From contig NZ_KE383933.1 in the NCBI RefSeq assembly GCF_000422845.1, positions 127,600-191,599 on the forward strand: DNA of 64,000 bases, read 5' to 3'. Below, piece after piece: positions 8,124-17,342 of the stretch. A program made the position numbers and the translations under genes. The notes beneath the pieces were generated by a model, which did not search any database, was not told where the DNA came from, and worked only from the letters and a program-made list of their open reading frames with translations. How positions within the stretch are numbered: position 1 is the stretch's first letter; every line of letters begins with the position of its first letter. The stretch comes from Oceanobacter kriegii DSM 6294 (lineage in GTDB: Bacteria > Pseudomonadota > Gammaproteobacteria > Pseudomonadales > Oceanobacteraceae).

Positions 8124-8621
8124 ATGACTGCCAAGCCGCTATCACCCGCAGACCGACACGCCCTGATCACCGGCACCTACGACCAACTGGATGCCGACTC
8201 GGTCAACAGCGGCCTGCTGGCACAGCTGTACCACCCGGATGCGGTGTTCCATGATCCTTTTCACCGTGTCGAAGGCCTGCAGCAGATTCAACAGTACTTC
8301 AGTGCGCTGTATCAGTCGGTCAATGCCATCGTGTTTGAATACGGTCAATTCTGGCCCGGCAGCAGCGATGACTGTGACTGTGACTGTGACTGTGACTGTG
8401 ACTGTGACGAAAGTGCCGACATGCTGCGCTGGACCATGACGTTCAGTCACCCGGCTATAGCCTCCGGCAAGCAAATCCACGTTGAAGGCTGTACCGAACT
8501 GCACTGGCAGGATGGCAAGGTGATTCATCACCGCGACCTGTTCGACGGTGCCGACATGCTCTACAACCATTTACCGCTGATCGGCTGGGCACTGCGCAAA
8601 GTGCGGGAGCGTATGGCATGA
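8124..8621 (+). CDS. NTF2-like (SnoaL/ketosteroid-isomerase fold) protein with Cys-Asp repeat
   Basis: The 165-aa product resembles SnoaL/NTF2-like proteins of the kind found in light and singlet-oxygen-response operons: LLAQLYHPDAVFHDPFHRVEGLQQIQQYF near the N terminus and VIHHRDLFDGADMLYNHLPLIGWALR at the C terminus. Residues about 82-95 are an uninterrupted Asp-Cys alternation encoded by a 6-bp microsatellite, inserted in what should be a loop between strands. Catalytic function is unknown; related proteins are often called nuclear transport factor 2 family. It follows phrB by about 60 bases and overlaps the SDR gene by 4 bases, so it is in the same transcript. Confidence 0.85.
   Translation: MTAKPLSPADRHALITGTYDQLDADSVNSGLLAQLYHPDAVFHDPFHRVEGLQQIQQYFSALYQSVNAIVFEYGQFWPGSSDDCDCDCDCDCDCDESADMLRWTMTFSHPAIASGKQIHVEGCTELHWQDGKVIHHRDLFDGADMLYNHLPLIGWALRKVRERMA
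8370..8408 (+). repeat. In-frame (GACTGT)6.5 microsatellite
   Basis: Six and a half perfect copies of GACTGT encode seven Asp alternating with six Cys. The unit is six bases, so copy-number change would lengthen or shorten the protein without shifting frame. Confidence 0.97.
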
Positions 8622-9418
8622 CTCGCAAAGCGGCCAAGCCGCCACTGGAACAGCAAGTCATCTGGTTGATTGGTGCCAGCTCCGGCATCGGCGAAGCACT
8701 GGTCCACCAGCTCGCCGACCGTTGCTTGCAACTGGTGATCAGCGCCCGCAACGAAGACAAACTGGACCAACTGAGCTGCAAGTACCAGCGTATTTCATCG
8801 ATCGTCGCCGACGTCACTGATCTGGCCTCCATGCAGCAAGCGGCCCGCTACATAGAAGACGGCTTTGGCCGCATCGACACCGTCATCATTAACGCAGGCA
8901 CTTGCGAATACGTCGACGTTCAGGCGTTTGATTCTGCCCTGTTCCAGCGAGTGCTGGACACCAACCTGATGGGCACCGTACACAGCATCGAAGTGGCCTT
9001 GCCGCTGCTCCGAAACAGCCAACGTGGTTATCTGGTTGGCGTTGCCAGCAGCGTGACCTATCTGGCCTTGCCAAGAGCGCAAGCTTACGGAGCCAGCAAG
9101 GCCGGCATGCGCTACTTGCTGGAATCCATGCGGGCCGATCTGGCCTCTGAGCAGATCGATGTATCGGTGGTGTCACCGGGCTTTGTCAAAACCCCACTCA
9201 CCGACCGCAACGATTTCCCGATGCCCATGCGCATCAGCGCCGATGAGGCCGCCGTTGCCATCGTCAAGGGGCTGCAAGGGCGGCCGTGGGACATCCATTT
9301 TCCGAAACGCTTTACCAGGCTGATGCAATGGCTGGCAGCACTTCCTGCCTGCGCCCGCTTGGCCATCAGCCGCAAGACGTCAACCAATTCTGTAAAGGAA
9401 GCCTCTGATGAGCGATAA
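8618..9418 (+). CDS. Short-chain dehydrogenase/reductase
   Basis: This 266-aa SDR has the cofactor motif LIGASSGIGEALVHQLADR (TGxxxGxG type, about residues 14-32), the NAG strand (VIINAGTCEY) and the catalytic Ser and Tyr-x-x-x-Lys (VASSVTYLALPRAQAYGASKAG). The VSPGFVKTPLTDRN segment is characteristic of classical SDRs. It reduces or oxidises an alcohol/ketone with NAD(P)H; the substrate is not known. It overlaps the NTF2-like gene by 4 bases and the flavoprotein gene by 11 bases. The same NTF2-SDR-FAD oxidoreductase-DUF1365-methyltransferase order recurs in light or singlet-oxygen regulons of other proteobacteria, which points to membrane-lipid modification. Confidence 0.92.
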   Translation: MTRKAAKPPLEQQVIWLIGASSGIGEALVHQLADRCLQLVISARNEDKLDQLSCKYQRISSIVADVTDLASMQQAARYIEDGFGRIDTVIINAGTCEYVDVQAFDSALFQRVLDTNLMGTVHSIEVALPLLRNSQRGYLVGVASSVTYLALPRAQAYGASKAGMRYLLESMRADLASEQIDVSVVSPGFVKTPLTDRNDFPMPMRISADEAAVAIVKGLQGRPWDIHFPKRFTRLMQWLAALPACARLAISRKTSTNSVKEASDER

Positions 9419-10673
9419 ACCGTCCATTGCCGTTGTTGGTGCCGGGATTTCCGGTCTGACCAGTGCCTGGCTGCTGCGGGAGCGTTACGACGTCCACCTG
9501 TTTGAAGCCAACGACTATTTTGGTGGCCACACCCAAACCACCGACGTCGAGCTGGATGGCCAGGTGTGGCCGGTCAACACCGGTTTTATTGTTTACAACG
9601 ACTGGACGTATCCGAACTTCATCAAGCTGATGGACACCCTTGGTGTTCAAACCGAAGCCTCTGACATGAGCTTCAGCGTGTCGTGTGCGCAAACCGGCAT
9701 GGAGTACAACGGTGCCAACCTCGACAGCCTGCTAGCCAAGCGCTCGAACATTTTTAATCCGTCGTTCTGGCGCATGGTGAAAGACATCTTGCGCTTCAAC
9801 AAGGAAACCCGCGCCCAGCTGGATGCCGAATCCCTCGACCCCAAACAGACGCTAGGTGAGTACCTGACCGAACACGGCTACGGCGACTACTTCCGCCGTT
9901 ACTACATCATTCCGATGGGCGCTGCGATCTGGTCGGCCAGTGAAGCCATGATGATGGACTTCCCGGTGTATTTCTTTTTGCGCTTCTTCAACAACCACGG
10001 CTTGTTAAGCGTCAACGACCGGCCGCAGTGGCGGGTAATCTCCGGCGGCTCGCGCGCCTATGTAGGCCGTATTCTGGAAGACCTGCCGTCAAGCCAGATT
10101 CACACCAACGCCGCCATTGAACGCATCGAACGCGACAGCGACGGCGTCGAACTGGTGATTAACGGCCAACGCCACCGCTTTGATCAGGTGATTCTGGCCT
10201 GCCACAGCGACCAGGCCCTGCAACTGCTGGCACAGCCAACAGACGCCGAGCGAGCTATTTTGGGGGCGATTCCGTATCAGGATAACGACGTGGTGCTGCA
10301 CACCGACGTCAACATGCTGCCGAAGCGCCAGAAAGCCTGGGCCAGCTGGAACTACCACATCGACAGCGAACAGCGCAGCACGGTCGCGGTGACCTATCAC
10401 ATGAACCGCTTGCAGAATTATCAGGCCGCGCCGGAAGAGTTTTGTGTCACGCTGAACAAAACCGACGCCATTGATCCGGACAAGATCATCCGCAAGTTCA
10501 ATTACGCCCACCCGGTGTTCACCCTCGAGGGCATGGCCGCGCAGCAACGCCATCATGAAATCAGCGGCGCTAACCACACCCACTTCGCCGGTGCCTACTG
10601 GTTTAATGGCTTCCACGAAGACGGTGTGAATTCGGCCCTGCGAGTGTGCAAGGCATTGGGAGTCACCTTCTGA
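9408..10673 (+). CDS. COG2907-type NAD/FAD-binding oxidoreductase (amine-oxidase fold)
   Basis: The 421-aa product begins with a dinucleotide-binding motif ([19 protein letters not shown]), followed by [13 protein letters not shown] and [16 protein letters not shown], features of the COG2907 flavoproteins. The C terminus ([20 protein letters not shown]) provides the second FAD contact. Family members are found next to DUF1365 and Cfa-like methyltransferase genes and probably oxidise or desaturate a lipid; that role is inferred from context. It starts at ATG 9408 inside the 3' end of the SDR gene, and its stop shares a base with the next start (TGATG). Confidence 0.93.
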   Translation: MSDKPSIAVVGAGISGLTSAWLLRERYDVHLFEANDYFGGHTQTTDVELDGQVWPVNTGFIVYNDWTYPNFIKLMDTLGVQTEASDMSFSVSCAQTGMEYNGANLDSLLAKRSNIFNPSFWRMVKDILRFNKETRAQLDAESLDPKQTLGEYLTEHGYGDYFRRYYIIPMGAAIWSASEAMMMDFPVYFFLRFFNNHGLLSVNDRPQWRVISGGSRAYVGRILEDLPSSQIHTNAAIERIERDSDGVELVINGQRHRFDQVILACHSDQALQLLAQPTDAERAILGAIPYQDNDVVLHTDVNMLPKRQKAWASWNYHIDSEQRSTVAVTYHMNRLQNYQAAPEEFCVTLNKTDAIDPDKIIRKFNYAHPVFTLEGMAAQQRHHEISGANHTHFAGAYWFNGFHEDGVNSALRVCKALGVTF

Positions 10674-11776
10674 TGTCGCGCTTCAGCGGTCAGGGCTTCG
10701 AGGGCAACAGCGCCATTTATGAAGGCTGGGTGCGGCATCGGCGCTTCAAGGGCAAGCCCAACGATCTCCATCACAAGGTGTTTATGATGCTGCTGGACCT
10801 CGATGAAATCGACGAAGTCATGCAACAGCACCCGCTCTGGCGCAGTCAGCCTGCGTCCGGTTGGAAAGCCCGCTTTCTCCCGGCTTGCTTCACCCCAGCC
10901 CGTTTTGATGCCGCCGACTATTACGGCCAGCATGGCGATGCCCGCGCCCTCAAGCGCAGTTTGCTGCGCACTTTCGAGCAGGAGTTTGGCCTTGCCGTCG
11001 AACGCATCGAAATGCTCACCAACTTGCGTTACTACGGTTTCATCATCAATCCGCTGACGCTCTACTTTGGTTATGACGCCAATGGCCGCTGTGTCGGCAC
11101 TCTGGGCGAAGTGACCAACACGCCCTGGAAACAACGCTTTCACTACAACCTGTTGATGCCAGCAGATGATGCTCAACGCCAACCTCATCCACCCAGAGCC
11201 ATCAAACCGCAGCGCCTGATTGGTAAAAACCGCTACCAGTATCAGTTCAGCAAGTCCTTCCATGTATCGCCGTTCAACAGCCTGGACATGCAGTACCGCT
11301 GGACCCTGAATCCCCCCGAAGCGCAAACCGGCAGCCGTCTGGCAAGCCAGATGGACGTGATGCAGGACGGCGAAAGGGTCATGGACGCCACCATGAAATT
11401 GCAGCGCCAGCCGATCAGCCGGGCCGCCATGAGTCGCATTCTGTGGCGCTACCCCATGATGACGGTGCAGGTGGGACTGGGAATCTACTGGAACGCCGCC
11501 AAACTGTGGTTGAAAGGCAACCCGTATGTGCCGCATCCGCACAACGAGCCAGAGCAGGATCATGCTGAGCAGCTGCGCAGCAGTCAGCCAAGCAGCGAGC
11601 CCATTACCAAGAACAATACCAAGAACAATACCAAGAACAGTACCGAAAACAGCAACCCGCCAGACAACCGCCATAAAAACAACAACCCGAACGCTATCAG
11701 CGATCGCCCAACGGCAACCGAATCGACTTCAGACGCTGCCGAGGCAGCCCAGCCGTCTTCCACAGGAGCACGATAA
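10673..11776 (+). CDS. DUF1365 protein with asparagine/threonine-rich tail
   Basis: ATG 10673 overlaps the previous stop by one base (TGATG); an in-frame upstream GTG lies inside that gene. The first 300 or so of 367 residues form the DUF1365 domain ([66 protein letters not shown]). The biochemical role is unknown, but the gene almost always accompanies Cfa-like methyltransferase and COG2907 genes. The last 65 or so residues are unusual: low complexity, rich in Asn, Thr, Ser and Pro, and partly built from a 12-bp repeat. They are probably disordered. The stop overlaps the next ATG by one base (TAATG). Confidence 0.9.
   Translation: MSRFSGQGFEGNSAIYEGWVRHRRFKGKPNDLHHKVFMMLLDLDEIDEVMQQHPLWRSQPASGWKARFLPACFTPARFDAADYYGQHGDARALKRSLLRTFEQEFGLAVERIEMLTNLRYYGFIINPLTLYFGYDANGRCVGTLGEVTNTPWKQRFHYNLLMPADDAQRQPHPPRAIKPQRLIGKNRYQYQFSKSFHVSPFNSLDMQYRWTLNPPEAQTGSRLASQMDVMQDGERVMDATMKLQRQPISRAAMSRILWRYPMMTVQVGLGIYWNAAKLWLKGNPYVPHPHNEPEQDHAEQLRSSQPSSEPITKNNTKNNTKNSTENSNPPDNRHKNNNPNAISDRPTATESTSDAAEAAQPSSTGAR
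11606..11653 (+). repeat. 12-bp tandem repeat in the DUF1365 gene tail
   Basis: ACCAAGAACAAT occurs twice, then ACCAAGAACAGT, then a decayed fourth copy ACCGAAAACAGC. It encodes TKNN-type units and is in frame. Confidence 0.9.
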
Positions 11777-13194
11777 TGAAAAGCCTGACGACCTCGTCCA
11801 CCGACATCGCCTGGATTGACCGCCTCTGCCGCAACGCGCTGTGCACCCGCCTGGGCCAGCTGCGCCGAGCCCACCTGACCATTCGGGAGCAAGGCCAGAC
11901 GCTGACCTTTGGCGATGCCAGCAGCGACCTGCACGCCACGGTCACACTGCACGACTCCGAAGCCTGGCGCACCATCGCCCTGTACGGCAGCGTTGGCGCT
12001 GGCGACGCCTATATGACCGGCGATTTCAGTGTCGACGACCTGCCTGCGCTGATTCGAATCCTGTGCCGCAACAAGGACGTACTCGACACCATCGACAGTG
12101 GCTGGGCCAACGCCGGTAAATGGGCGCTGAAGCTGTGGAACCACTTCCAGCGCAATACCGAAAAAGGCTCCCGCCGCAACATTGCCGCTCACTACGATCT
12201 CGGCAATGAGATGTTCAAGCTGTTCCTTGACCCGACGCTGATGTACTCCAGCGCCATTTTTCCAAACCGCGAGGCCAGCCTTGAAGAGGCCTCCCTATTC
12301 AAGCTCGACCGCCTGTGCCAGAAGCTGCAACTGACCCCCGATGATCACCTGATTGAAATCGGCACCGGCTGGGGCAGCATGGCGATTCATGCCGCCAAGC
12401 ACTACGGCTGTCGGGTAACCACCACCACCATTTCGGAAGAGCAGTACAAGCTGGCGCAACAACGGGTCGAGCAAGAAGGCTTGCAGGATCGCATCACCTT
12501 GTTGAAAGAAGACTACCGCCAGCTGCAAGGCACCTTCGACAAGCTGGTATCGGTGGAAATGATCGAAGCCGTTGGCCACCAGTACCTGAACACCTACTTC
12601 CAGACCATCAGCAAGCTGCTTAAGCCCGATGGCATTGCCGTGATTCAGGCCATCACCATCGACGACTGGCGCTACGAAAAAGCCAAAAACAGCGTCGACT
12701 TCATCAAGCGTTATATTTTCCCCGGCGGCTTCCTGCCATCCGTTACGGCAATCCAGAACGCCATGGTGACCGCTGGTGACCTGAAAACCGTGCACCTGGA
12801 AGACATCGGCACCCACTACGCCGAAACCCTGCGCCGCTGGCGAGCCGACTTTCTGGCCAACCGCGACGCCCTGCGCCAACAAGGTTACGACGATACCTTC
12901 TATCGACTGTGGGACTTCTACTTCAGCTACTGCGAAGGGGGGTTCGATGAGCGCGTGATCAGCACCGTGCAGATGGTATTCGCCAAGCCGGACAACCAGC
13001 GCGACATGCTGCTGGGCAGTTTGCAGGCACCCGCCATTACGCCATCGTTCACACAAGCTATTAGCTCAGAGGCAACGACTGCTGTGACGGAAACCATCGA
13101 AGCCACCGTAACGGCCGAAGCGTCAGAAGATGCGAGCACAACCCACACCGCAGCGGACGAAAACAAGGCCAACGGGCTCTCCCGGGCGTCCTGA
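11776..13194 (+). CDS. Cyclopropane/furan fatty acid synthase-type SAM methyltransferase
   Basis: The 472-aa product is a Cfa-family methyltransferase: NIAAHYDLGNEMFKLFLD, YSSAIF, the SAM site LIEIGTGWGSMAIHAAK, VEMIEAVGHQYL, YIFPGGFLPS and WDFYFSYCEGGF. It transfers a methyl or methylene group from SAM onto unsaturated phospholipid acyl chains. Its companions (COG2907, DUF1365, LitR-type control) fit the UfaM-like branch that makes methylated or furan fatty acids, which quench singlet oxygen, better than housekeeping Cfa; this assignment is by context. The final 45 or so residues are a Thr/Glu/Ala-rich tail absent from typical members. It begins one base inside the DUF1365 gene. Confidence 0.9.
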   Translation: MKSLTTSSTDIAWIDRLCRNALCTRLGQLRRAHLTIREQGQTLTFGDASSDLHATVTLHDSEAWRTIALYGSVGAGDAYMTGDFSVDDLPALIRILCRNKDVLDTIDSGWANAGKWALKLWNHFQRNTEKGSRRNIAAHYDLGNEMFKLFLDPTLMYSSAIFPNREASLEEASLFKLDRLCQKLQLTPDDHLIEIGTGWGSMAIHAAKHYGCRVTTTTISEEQYKLAQQRVEQEGLQDRITLLKEDYRQLQGTFDKLVSVEMIEAVGHQYLNTYFQTISKLLKPDGIAVIQAITIDDWRYEKAKNSVDFIKRYIFPGGFLPSVTAIQNAMVTAGDLKTVHLEDIGTHYAETLRRWRADFLANRDALRQQGYDDTFYRLWDFYFSYCEGGFDERVISTVQMVFAKPDNQRDMLLGSLQAPAITPSFTQAISSEATTAVTETIEATVTAEASEDASTTHTAADENKANGLSRAS

Positions 13195-13250
13195 AATCTG
13201 CTCGGGAATAAAAGACAACACAGAACAATAAAAAACACAGAGGCCCGGCC

Positions 13251-13781
13251 ATGAACAAGCAGCCGCTTCGGTTAAAACGCAGCCACCAGCTGATACTCAA
13301 CATCGCCATGTTTCAGCTGGTTTGGTTTGCCTGCATTCTCGGCGGTAACCTCTGGGCCTTGGCCGTCACGCCGCTGTTGGTGTTGTGGCATCGCACCCTG
13401 TTGCAGCCCGGCGAATGGCAGTTGATTACCGCCTATCTGTTAGCGGGTGCCGTGCTCGATACTCTGCTGATTGGCTCGGGTCAGCTGCAACTGGCCAATC
13501 ATCAAGGGCCATTGCTGCCGTATTGGCTGTGGCTGTTGTGGGGCGCGTTTGCCACCACCCTGCTACATTCACTGCACTGGCTGGTATTGCGACGCAATGC
13601 CCTGATCGTGGCGGGTGGGCTGTTGGCTCCGCTCAGTTACTACACCGGAGCCCAACTTCAACAAGCCACGCTGACCACGTTGGGCCTGCTGGTGATTGGC
13701 CTGCAGTGGGCCATGCTGATGGCATTGACCCACGTTGTCGTCATTCGACGGACAGCACAGCAGGCCGGGGGCGAATCATGA
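13251..13781 (+). CDS. DUF2878 membrane protein
   Basis: This 176-aa very hydrophobic protein has about five membrane spans (ILNIAMFQLVWFACILGG, LWALAVTPLLVLW, LITAYLLAGAVLDTLLIG, YWLWLLWGAFATTLLH, LGLLVIGLQWAMLMAL). It matches the size and composition of the DUF2878 family, inner-membrane proteins of unknown function that often follow Cfa-like genes in this kind of operon. There is a 56-base gap after the methyltransferase gene with no terminator seen. Its stop overlaps the start of a 28-codon mini-ORF by ATGA. Confidence 0.85.
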   Translation: MNKQPLRLKRSHQLILNIAMFQLVWFACILGGNLWALAVTPLLVLWHRTLLQPGEWQLITAYLLAGAVLDTLLIGSGQLQLANHQGPLLPYWLWLLWGAFATTLLHSLHWLVLRRNALIVAGGLLAPLSYYTGAQLQQATLTTLGLLVIGLQWAMLMALTHVVVIRRTAQQAGGES

Positions 13782-13864
13782 TCCAATGGCGGTTTGAAAT
13801 GCCCCGACAGAATTGCCAGACTGCGAACCCTGACGATTCAGCGAACACGGAAGCTCAAGGATGA
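13778..13864 (+). CDS. 28-aa mini-ORF bridging DUF2878 and the TonB receptor
   Basis: ATG 13778 overlaps the DUF2878 stop (ATGA), with a run of five G at a Shine-Dalgarno distance. The frame ends in TGA at 13862-13864, which overlaps the ATG of the receptor gene, again as ATGA. The predicted peptide starts MIQWRFEMPRQNC and is polar, with no signal peptide. I do not recognise it. It may be a real small protein or only a device carrying ribosomes from DUF2878 to the receptor start. The two exact stop-start overlaps are the main support. Confidence 0.4.
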   Translation: MIQWRFEMPRQNCQTANPDDSANTEAQG

Positions 13865-16020
13865 CCCTACTCGCTTATACACTTCGGCCTGCCAAATCAT
13901 CTGGGCCTGCGACATCTCGAACGATCAAGCGCCGGCCAACCAAAGCCCAGCCTGTTTGGGCACTGGCGATGCTTGCCGTCGGTATGCTGCCTGTATCGGC
14001 GTTCGCCAACACCGATTCCGCCGACATTGCCAACACTAACGCAGACCCGGACCTCATCTATCAGGATGCCGAAGTGGTCGAAGTGTTAGGCATCAAGGAA
14101 CCACTGACCACGGTAAAAACCGAACGACTGCTGAAAGTCCCCGGTGCCGGTAACGACCCATTACGAGCCATCGGCAGCTTGCCCGGCGTAGTGTTCAGCT
14201 CAGCGCAAAGCTCCGAACCGGCGGTACGTGGCTCATCGCCGGACGACAACGCTTTTTACATCGACTTCTTTCCGGTGGGTTATATCTTCCACACCGATGC
14301 CTCCAGTATCCTCAGCGACAACGTGATTGGCGATTTTGCCCTGCTGCCAGCGGCCTTTGGCCCGGCGTATAACGGCTCCACCGGTGCCGTCATTGATGCT
14401 CAGTCGCGCCGCCCGGATTTTGGTAACCGTCAGGCCGTAATCGACTTCAGCTTGCTGAAAGCCGGGATCTTTTTCGAGCAACCCACCGGCGACAATCAGG
14501 GCTTTTACCTGTCTGCCCGCCAGAGCCTGTTCCAGTACTACATCGAAAACCTGCTCGACGATGAGGAATTCGAATTCACCACCGTGCCGGAATACTACGA
14601 CTATCAGGGCAAGTACGAGTACGCCGTCAGCACCACCGAATCCATCACCTTCAACGTCATAGGCGCTCGCGACAAAGCCGGCTTGCTGTTCGACGAAGAC
14701 TCCGACCAGGTGCAGCAAGACCCCGGTCTGGATGGCGGCATTGGCTTTGAGCAGTACTTCAACAGCCAGGCCTTGCTGTGGGAAAAGATTTACCCCTCCG
14801 GACTGCAACAAAAACTGGGCCTGGCCCAACTGGAGCAGAAGCTGCAATTCAGCATTGGCAATAGCAACCGCATTGATGTGAAGGTGAACGACTACACCGT
14901 CAAAAGCCAGTTCAGCCAATTTGTGAACCTCGACCACGAACTCAGCTGGGGGCTGGAGTTTGGCCAGGCGCATATCGGCGGCAGCGGCCGCTACGCCGGT
15001 CCCCCTTGCGATGAGTTTCAACCGGACTGCCGACTGGTGGACGGCACCGAAACCATCGACAGTCGCTTTGATGAAGTGGTCAACAGTCTGGACCTCAGCC
15101 TCGCCGACCGCTGGCAGGTGAACGAGGACTGGGAGCTGACCCCGGGCGTACTGGTGTCCGTTGAGGACTACACCGAAGAGTGGTTTATCGAACCCAAATT
15201 GCAAAGCCGCTGGCGCTTTGCGCCGTTCTGGAACCTCACCAGCGGTTACGGCCAATACCACGACTTCCCGGACAACTTTGGCCAGTACGCTGAGGATTTC
15301 GGCAACCCCGACCTGAAACTGCCCACCGCCAACCATTGGGTGCTGGGGCTGGAGCACGAATGGCGTGACGACCTGCTGGTCAAGCTGGAAACCTATTACA
15401 AAACCATGGATCGGCTGGTGATCGCTCGCCAGTCAGCGGACAACTACCCCGATCTCAGCAGCCAGCAATACAGCGAACTGCCCCGCTACAGCAACGATGC
15501 CCACGGCAAGGCCTGGGGCGTGGAGTTGTTTATCAACAAGGATCTGACCGATCAATGGTACGGCTGGGCCTCATTGGCCTGGTCTCATACAGAACGCACC
15601 AACGACATTACCGGCGAAGACTTTCGCTACGCCTACGACCAGCCGGTGGTCATTAATAGCGTCATTGGCTACGAACTCAGCGACCGCACCACGCTGGGCC
15701 TGAAATGGCGCTATCAGAGCGGCCAGCTGGTCACCCCATTGCTGGGGGCCGAGCAGGACAGCGACAACCCCGAGCTGTACAACCCGATCTACGGCGACAT
15801 CAATTCCGAGCGCTTGCCCGCCTATCACAGCCTCGACGTTCGTATGGATCGGCTGTACCTGTTCGAGGGTTGGGAAATGACGCTGTACGGAGAAATTCTG
15901 AATCTCTACGGCCGCGATAACGTGATCGACTATGACTACAAAAATGCCGATTACAGCGAGCGGGAAGACGTCACCGACTTGCCCACCATTGTTTCTTTGG
16001 GTGTAAAAATCGAGCTGTAG
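13861..16020 (+). CDS. TonB-dependent outer-membrane receptor
   Basis: The 719-aa product has a basic N region and a hydrophobic signal segment (VWALAMLAVGMLPVSAFA, about residues 32-49). A plug domain follows (VLGIKEPLTTVKTERLLKV, IGSLPGVVFSSAQSSEPAVRG, DNAFYIDFFPVGYIFH), then a long barrel ending in VSLGVKIEL. It would import an unknown ligand across the outer membrane using TonB energy. It is not BtuB-like in length or plug sequence. The start overlaps the mini-ORF stop, so it appears to be the last gene of the light operon, an unusual companion for photolyase and lipid genes. No terminator was found after it. Confidence 0.88.
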   Translation: MTLLAYTLRPAKSSGPATSRTIKRRPTKAQPVWALAMLAVGMLPVSAFANTDSADIANTNADPDLIYQDAEVVEVLGIKEPLTTVKTERLLKVPGAGNDPLRAIGSLPGVVFSSAQSSEPAVRGSSPDDNAFYIDFFPVGYIFHTDASSILSDNVIGDFALLPAAFGPAYNGSTGAVIDAQSRRPDFGNRQAVIDFSLLKAGIFFEQPTGDNQGFYLSARQSLFQYYIENLLDDEEFEFTTVPEYYDYQGKYEYAVSTTESITFNVIGARDKAGLLFDEDSDQVQQDPGLDGGIGFEQYFNSQALLWEKIYPSGLQQKLGLAQLEQKLQFSIGNSNRIDVKVNDYTVKSQFSQFVNLDHELSWGLEFGQAHIGGSGRYAGPPCDEFQPDCRLVDGTETIDSRFDEVVNSLDLSLADRWQVNEDWELTPGVLVSVEDYTEEWFIEPKLQSRWRFAPFWNLTSGYGQYHDFPDNFGQYAEDFGNPDLKLPTANHWVLGLEHEWRDDLLVKLETYYKTMDRLVIARQSADNYPDLSSQQYSELPRYSNDAHGKAWGVELFINKDLTDQWYGWASLAWSHTERTNDITGEDFRYAYDQPVVINSVIGYELSDRTTLGLKWRYQSGQLVTPLLGAEQDSDNPELYNPIYGDINSERLPAYHSLDVRMDRLYLFEGWEMTLYGEILNLYGRDNVIDYDYKNADYSEREDVTDLPTIVSLGVKIEL

Positions 16021-16293
16021 CCGCACTCTTTCGATTGACGCATTCATGTCACCAATCGGAAATTTTCGGCCACTCAGTCAGGATTTACTGCACTAATCAG
16101 CGATATATAGATAAATTCGAAGATACCTATCAGAACAATAGCTACAATTTCACTTCTATTGTTCCAGTTATTATGGCAAATTAGTTAAATACTGAATGCC
16201 ACCTGTTTTAGCGATTGTTGCACTGCTTAGCCTGACTAAACGGTAAAAGCTGTCAGTAGCGACATTCGACTCACTGCTCAGCGGGAGACCCAC

Positions 16294-17253
16294 ATGCAGA
16301 TCGGAAAAAGAGAGGAATTTGACCTGAACGAAATGGCCATTTTCGTTCATGTTGTCGAAGCTGGTAGCTTCACCGGTGCCGCGCGCAATCTGGGTCTGCC
16401 AAAGTCGACCGTCAGTCGCAAAATCACCCAGCTGGAAGAGCGTCTGGGTGTGCGCCTGATTCAACGTACAACCCGTTCCTTGCGCCTGACCGATACCGGC
16501 AACGCCTATTACGGCCACTGTTCTCGCATCCTCAGCGAAATTGAGGAAGCCAACATTGCCGTCACCCAGATGCAAACCACGCCAACCGGTACCCTGCGCA
16601 TCACCGCACCGGTGCTGTTTGGCTCCACAGTACTGTCGAGCCTGATTTCAGAATTCATGGATTTGCATCCACAGCTGAACATCGACCTGGTGCTGTCTGA
16701 CCAGATGCTGGATCTGGTGCAGGAAGGCATCGACATTGCCTTCCGTATTGGCCAGCTGGAGGACTCTTCCCTGATTGGTCGCTACCTGGGCGACGTCCGT
16801 GCCGTGATGTGTGCAAGCCCGGAATACCTGCGTCGCTTTGGTACGCCGCACCACCCTGACGACCTGTCGAACCACCGTCTGATCACCGCTTCGCGCTGGT
16901 TGCAGTGGAACATGGAAGGCCCGAGTGGCGAAGAGATCAACATTCCGGTGAAACCGAAACTGCAAGCCAACGACTTTGCGTCACTGTACGCACTGGCGCT
17001 GTCTGGTTCCGGCGTGACACCGCTGCCAGCCCTGATTGCTGCCCCAGCCATTCAGGCCGGTGAACTGGTACCGGTACTGGCCGACTACCCGTTTGAAGCC
17101 AGCCCGATTCACGCGCTGTACCCAAGCAACCGTCACCTGTCCGCCAAGGTGCGCAGCTTTGTTGAGTTCGTGATTGATAACATTCGTCCAAACCCACCAT
17201 GGGAAGTGGACCTGCCAAGCGACGAAGTGAGCGAAGCAACAGTACTGAACTGA
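16294..17253 (+). CDS. LysR-family transcriptional regulator
   Basis: ATG 16294 follows GGGAG at good distance. The 319-aa product has the LysR winged helix-turn-helix (FVHVVEAGSFTGAARNLGLP, STVSRKITQLEERLGVRL) within its first 70 residues. A two-lobed effector domain follows (TLRITAPVLFGSTVLSSLI, GIDIAFRIGQLEDSSLIGR). The pattern is that of the CrgA/AaeR/DmlR group. No divergent partner gene adjoins it, since the upstream neighbour is the same-strand TonB receptor 273 bases away, so its target is unknown. A strong terminator follows. Confidence 0.93.
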   Translation: MQIGKREEFDLNEMAIFVHVVEAGSFTGAARNLGLPKSTVSRKITQLEERLGVRLIQRTTRSLRLTDTGNAYYGHCSRILSEIEEANIAVTQMQTTPTGTLRITAPVLFGSTVLSSLISEFMDLHPQLNIDLVLSDQMLDLVQEGIDIAFRIGQLEDSSLIGRYLGDVRAVMCASPEYLRRFGTPHHPDDLSNHRLITASRWLQWNMEGPSGEEINIPVKPKLQANDFASLYALALSGSGVTPLPALIAAPAIQAGELVPVLADYPFEASPIHALYPSNRHLSAKVRSFVEFVIDNIRPNPPWEVDLPSDEVSEATVLN

Positions 17254-17284
17254 AGTACTGACTAACAACAGGCCCAACAAAAAG

Positions 17285-17320
17285 AAAAGCCCGCGTTACG
17301 TCAGTAGCGCGGGCTTTTTG
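17285..17320. terminator. Bidirectional terminator between convergent genes
   Basis: AAAGCCCGCG and CGCGGGCTTT form a 10-bp stem flanked by A and T runs. It ends both the LysR gene (+) and the receiver-protein gene (-). Confidence 0.92.
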
Positions 17321-17342
17321 TTAAGCGAGTATGTCCAGTGTC

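Noticed and set aside
8370-8408. Reading the 6-bp repeat as a CRISPR or a frameshift hotspot
   Set aside because: Units are contiguous without spacers and a multiple of three, inside an intact coding frame.
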